Assembly: GCA_935421135.1 (NCBI GenBank)
Contig: OW285191.1
Location: 6,395,504-6,459,503 of the forward strand
DNA: 64,000 nt
Origin: Bugulina stolonifera
Lineage: Eukaryota; Bryozoa; Gymnolaemata; Cheilostomatida; Bugulidae
Reading direction: 5' to 3'
Under the pieces are notes generated by a model. The model made no database searches. It was given only the letters and a program-made list of their open reading frames with translations, and was not told the DNA's origin. Below, one piece after another: positions 60,601 through 64,000 of the stretch (position 1 is the stretch's first letter; the number at the start of each line of letters is the position of its first letter). Both the position numbers and the translations under genes were made by a program.

Positions 60601-61565
60601 ATACTAAAGCACTATGCATGTACATGTAGTGTTTAGAATTCGCTTTCTTGGATCAAAGACATGTGAACAGATTCTGTGAAAGTGGTTATTTCTAATAAAA
60701 TTGTTATACTCTCTCTTCATAAATTGCTGTTTTCCTACCAAGAATCGATCAGCGAAAAGTTTTAAAAAGAAACCTGTGCCATTACCATTTACCATCAATA
60801 GAATAATAAGTACCCGGATGACAAAAGCCTGTGAGGTGTGCACGGCAGGACTTTTTGTCTTTCCGGGTGAATTTTTGTTTGTCAAGTGTGGAATAGACTT
60901 AAAGTTACAGACAGACAAGTTACAAGTTACAGACAGCGGCTAGATTAAACTGAGTGCAATGCTGTCTTCATCATATGATGAAAACTTTAAACATTTGCTT
61001 TACTGTCTGGTTGGGCCAAGTAGACCTACACACTATACAATGTACATTTGTAGCGATTTACTACTGTATAGTATAGTCTATCAACTTGCTGCAGGGTCAT
61101 TCCTAAATCTCATTTCAAATCATGTAATATAATTACAATGTACATGTAATATTATAATATTGATGACGCATAATGCAGAATTAATGGATTGGGTGATCCA
61201 ATTATAAGATAAACAAAAAGAGAAAACTTCGCCTGCACACAAGCTATTCAACGATGAGCTTTGATTTCCATCCCATTTTGGTGCTATATTCTATCTAAAT
61301 CTATTTTATACAATTTTAGGCTAAAAAAATGCCTTTAATTTTTCGGCCAATACAGATGTAAGTTTTAACAATTTAATTCGATATACATGTATTTTATTTC
61401 TTGGAGATGACAATTAAAAAAGTGAAATAGTATTCACAATACCAAGTAATGTTAGTACTTACTGGATATCGCTTCACCAACAGAGCGGTTATCATTCGCC
61501 ATTGACGTCTGCTGAATCTCCACCTGGTTAGGTGCTACCGATGATGCCAAGCTTAAAAGTTGCAT
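42640..61565 (-). CDS. CELF/Bruno-like RNA-binding protein (11 exons, 490 aa)
   Basis: Exons: 61,565-61,463; 60,432-60,229; 59,584-59,502; 57,293-57,245; 46,964-46,836; 46,011-45,935; 44,804-44,631; 44,357-44,228; 43,894-43,721; 43,465-43,244; 42,767-42,640. All are GT-AG and in phase; total 1,473 nt, 490 residues plus stop (human CELF1 is 486). RRM1 covers about 60-140 (RNP2 LFVGQI, RNP1 GCAFLTYC). RRM2 covers about 148-228 (LFVGML, GCAFIKF). A Gln/Pro/Ala-rich linker spans about 235-400. RRM3 covers about 403-482 (LFIYHLP, CFGFVSF), with the typical C-terminus [21 protein letters not shown] proteins bind GU-rich RNA and control splicing, translation and decay. The gene may be an ortholog of the whole CELF1-6 group, so no single symbol is given. 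The start is the only in-phase ATG found upstream of RRM1. Confidence 0.95.
45765..45822. repeat. Foldback repeat, GAAGTTGTC type
   Basis: A 58-bp inverted repeat with arms AAACTTTGGAGTTGTC and GACAACTTCAGAGTTT. Same arm motif as at 40.1, 48.3 and 57.5 kb. It lies in an intron of the CELF-type gene. Confidence 0.6.
48271..48461. repeat. Foldback repeat, longest member (191 bp)
   Basis: The outer arms AAGACGTGAG and CTCACGTCTT are followed inwards by GACAACTCCAA and its complement, then ACATTAGAA and its complement. The arms total roughly 60-80 bp with mismatches. This is probably the most complete copy of the short foldback family. Confidence 0.65.
48770..48827 (-). CDS. Candidate alternative first exon of the CELF gene (19 codons)
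   Basis: Minus-strand ATG at 48,827 opens 19 codons ([19 protein letters not shown]) and ends at a GTGAGT donor in phase 1. That is the phase needed to splice to the RRM2 exon at 46,964 (G/AA giving Glu). The product would start just before RRM2 and lack RRM1. A short frame plus a consensus donor can occur by chance; transcript data would be decisive. Confidence 0.4.
49100..52590. other. CELF intron sequence, nothing recognised
   Basis: AT-rich intron sequence between the two candidate alternative first exons. Short frames (for example 49,151-49,420 and 50,977-51,258) have no motif or splice support. No repeat family I could pair elsewhere in the window was found here. Confidence 0.4.
52597..52615 (-). 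CDS. Candidate second alternative first exon of the CELF gene (6 codons)
   Basis: Minus-strand ATG at 52,615 followed by MVNVPT and a GTGAGA donor in phase 1, again compatible with the RRM2 exon. Only six codons long, so chance is a real possibility. It shares the start, phase and target exon with the candidate at 48.8 kb. Confidence 0.25.
54540..54722. repeat. Degenerate TGACT/AAGTC repeat
   Basis: A 180-bp block built from TTGACTTGACTTG and its complement CAAGTCAAGTC, in both orientations, so it can fold on itself. It is in the CELF intron between exons 4 and 5. The 63-codon frame across it is repeat-encoded. Confidence 0.8.
55020..55216 (-). repeat. tRNA-derived SINE
   Basis: On the minus strand it starts GGAGCTGCCGTGGCCTAGTG with a consensus A-box (TGGCCTAGTGGT, complement of 55,195-55,206). 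A consensus B-box follows (GGTTCAATTCC, complement of 55,153-55,163) at normal spacing. After this comes a non-tRNA body with GTGTTAGGAAGAACATCCACC and a short A-rich/T-rich tail region. It lies in a CELF intron, in the sense orientation of that gene. Confidence 0.75.
55243..55467 (+). promoter_or_regulatory. Array of nuclear-receptor DR1-like sites
   Basis: Five copies of AGGTCAAAGGACA or close variants, at 55,243, 55,346, 55,403, 55,429 and 55,455; the last three repeat at an exact 26-bp period. Each is a direct repeat of AGGTCA half-sites with one-base spacing (DR1), the preferred site of HNF4/RXR-type receptors. The tandem arrangement is certain; a regulatory role for the CELF gene is inference. 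Confidence 0.5.
57464..57519. repeat. Foldback repeat, GAAGTTGTC type
   Basis: A 56-bp inverted repeat with arms GGTTGAAGTTGTT and GAACAACTTCAAAAC. Same family as 40.1, 45.8 and 48.3 kb; a weaker relative is at 56,939-56,986. Confidence 0.6.
57913..58166 (+). mobile_element. MITE AGGTGTCTTCGCGACC, copy 2 (254 bp)
   Basis: Terminal inverted repeats AGGTGTCTTCGCGACC and its near-complement GGTTATGAAGACACCT, flanked by TTT on both sides as a 3-bp duplication. It is the inverted relative of 38,917-39,189 and lies in CELF intron 3. The frames 57,895-58,158 and 57,969-58,235 are its chance translations. Confidence 0.85.
59640..59930 (-). repeat. 290-bp polypyrimidine (C/T-rich) tract before CELF exon 3
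   Basis: The plus strand is almost pure purine with GGTGGTGAGAG-type runs, so the CELF transcript carries a long C/T-rich, CACC-rich tract. It ends about 55 bases upstream of the exon 3 acceptor (59,585). The 101-codon and 76-codon frames here are low-complexity artefacts. Confidence 0.85.
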
Positions 61566-64000
61566 AATATTCTTTTTAACGATCACGATATAAAAATCTT
61601 ATATTCAATTCTCCTTCCTACAAATTTTCTAGTATAAAAATATACTTGAGTCTCCAAACGCACAAATACAAACACGAACTTCTACCACTAGCTTAGACAA
61701 CACTGGTGTGTACGAGACTGAATAAAGGTGAGTGAGGTATGGGGAGATGTCAACTAGCTATATATATATACATTAAATCTATACACAGCAGCAAGAGCAG
61801 AGATTTTAAACATCAATAAATGTAAGTGTATAACGTTAGACAATGTAGTCAGAAAGTTCATTAAGTCGGTTCCATTGACAACAAATCAGGAAATGAGGTG
61901 TTATTGATTTAATTCATATAGTAACATAATAATATAGAACTGATAATATAATAATATCCAGCCGATTAGTTATGGCGTATTGTCAATCAACATGTCAACT
62001 GAAAATATAAAATTCATCACACTCAAAACATCTACAAGTATGATAATTGCATCGAACATATCATTTAGTGAAATAATAAGAATATTTGACCGTATGATTT
62101 ACCATACCTTGGAGTCTAACTCTGTTTGTCTTCCTTCCCATATAGTTTTAATTTTGTAGCTTAATGTGATTATCATTGAATGTTCATGACCCTCCATTGC
62201 AAAAACAGTGAGCATCTCTCTGCCATAGGCGAGTTCATGACCAGTTTGGTGTACAGGTTGGCGCGTCTGGACTCTGCGGAAGTAGGCATAACTAAAACAC
62301 CACACTCTTCTAAACTGATAATTCTGTCACAGCGCAAGCATAACCCTAAAACATCTATGAAACGGACAAAAATAGTCCATACAGCAACATTAAAATAATA
62401 AATATTTTGGAAGTTTAATGTATTTACTATGTCTAAAGTAAGATCCAATAAGTGCCAAATCCCAAATTACAAGAACATGTTTTGATATTCTACATGGAAG
62501 TCCTCAGACATTGCATTTAGAGAAACGGTGAGAATGACATGAACTGGTATTATTGACCCCTAGTACCGTGCAGTTGATATTATTTATATCTGGCACAGGG
62601 TTGGATTACGGTTGGAAGCTCAGCGTGCCACTAGTGATTCTAAGGTAACCAAGTGCTCCAATGGAGCGGCGGTGTGAGAAGTTTTATGCACTGTTTGGGG
62701 ATAATGGAGGCCATTCTGGAGCCAATGGTGTGGCAGTCTTTGGAATTCCAGAGAATTATACCAACATGTTATTTTTCTCAATGAAGAGTTGTCGTAGGGC
62801 TCTGCTGTAGTTGGTTATTATTAACTGCAAGGATACGAAATCTTAGAGGAAACTTTCTTAATGGCTGGATATTAGTTGATACTACTAATGGACAAGGACT
62901 ACATCCAGTGCGTTATCTATCCTTGCCAACAACGAAGTAGGTGGGGATGCAAAAGGCCTCCTACGTAGCCACTCTACCAGATAATAACATATTTTCTCCA
63001 ACATCTAACGCTTTATACACACGGTACATCAGGCCAGTAATTTAGGCTACAAATGACTATGCAACGAATATCTAGCCATCTGCAGTAAAAGCTTACGTAG
63101 GGGTCAACATTGGAGCTGTCTGGCTAGACATTAAACAAATCAGGCTACAGAAATGATCAATATTAATGTAAGGCAAGTTTATTAGTTTTCAGAATTCTAC
63201 TTTAGGTAAATTAAAATAGTACTGACCAAAGTGCACTATCTATAACTAGTAATTAAAACTTCAATCTCTGCTGATGGACAGTTGACCAGAGTATAAAAGT
63301 GACGAGAAATATTTCTATACATACAACTAATTACATGGAAACGAAAGCGATCAATAACAAATTACAAACATAGCCTAGTAATAAAAGAAACAATTCTAAC
63401 TAAGATGGACAAAACATCGGGAAAATAATAGAATGTTTTTAATAATAATTTTCTAGATTGAATTGTCTAGATTGTGGCATGAGACGCAAGTACCGTAGAG
63501 GTTGAAGATGGCAACATACATATTATATGAATACAAAAATACATACTGTCAGTTTTGTCAGCACATACAGAAAACCAGATAGGTTGTAGGGTATGGAGCC
63601 TCATAGGCAACTTTGTAGAATAACCGAACGGTTTACTGCCTAGAGTGATTCCCAAATTTTGAAAGCAGAAAATACTTTGTGTTTCTGTGAATAGCCCCTC
63701 TCCCCCAATGATTGTGAAAAGCTATTTCTTCCGGGTATATCAAAAGGGAATGTCACATGTACAACATAACACAAACTGGTGCTTCTATTAGCAAAAGGTA
63801 GTTGGTGGTGGTTCATCCACTAGGGCCAGTGTACGACACCTTCTGCCCAGCATGCAGTGATCATGTACATTGTATAATGCAGTCACAAAATACTGGTAAC
63901 AATAAACAATTAAAAAGTGGATGTAATATTGCACCAGCATAACTGCTAGACACACACTCTCACACTTCTTCCCAAATTTGAAAGGATTGATGGATCCCAT
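61566..64000. other. Upstream region of the CELF gene, nothing certain
   Basis: This is the presumed CELF promoter and 5' leader, then unassigned sequence. A small plus-strand frame near 62,661-62,810 (about 49 codons, starting MERRCEKFYALFGDNGG) and a 91-codon minus-strand frame at 62,173-62,448 have no recognised domain. No RNA gene or clear repeat was found. Confidence 0.35.

Overview
This window looks like nuclear DNA of an animal, probably an early-branching marine invertebrate such as a sponge. That placement is an inference from AT-rich sequence, compact GT-AG genes, metazoan gene families and typical marine-invertebrate repeats; no marker here fixes the species. There are no bacterial-type operons and no intact tRNA or rRNA genes. 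Almost all long open frames are repeats, antisense shadows or single exons, so the three real genes had to be assembled by hand from splice sites with matching phases.

Region 1 (1 to about 21.3 kb) is transposon wreckage. It holds relics of a Polinton/Maverick-type element (major capsid fragment, intact small virion-type protein, a minor-capsid-like fragment and a possible cysteine-protease block; 7.9-11.2 kb), a Helitron PIF1-type helicase fragment (6.8-7.4 kb), and a ubiquitin-specific protease fragment (12.0-12.6 kb). It also holds an LTR-like promoter with heat-shock-element consensus sites (13.1-13.7 kb), locally duplicated blocks of an unrecognised gene (5 kb, 14-17 kb), a decayed transposon-type gene (17.3-18.2 kb) and TTAA-flanked 779-bp elements.

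Region 2 (21.9-41.5 kb) holds two divergent genes sharing a 364-bp intergenic promoter. On the minus strand is a DUSP12-type dual-specificity phosphatase (7 exons, 314 aa), whose catalytic cysteine codon is split by a 7-kb intron full of mobile elements. On the plus strand is an ER-type membrane thioredoxin-fold protein (10 exons, 341 aa) with signal peptide, SSSC in place of CxxC, one membrane helix and a C-terminal KKDK. Its introns carry several tandem arrays, some made of 5'-splice-site-like units.

Region 3 (42.6-61.6 kb) is a minus-strand CELF/Bruno-type RNA-binding protein gene (11 exons, 490 aa, three RRMs). It converges on the thioredoxin gene. Two candidate internal first exons are phase-compatible with the RRM2 exon and would give isoforms without RRM1. 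Its introns hold a MITE, a tRNA-derived SINE, an array of nuclear-receptor DR1-like sites, a TGACT-rich repeat and a 290-bp pyrimidine tract just upstream of exon 3. From 61.6 kb to the end only the presumed CELF upstream region is seen.
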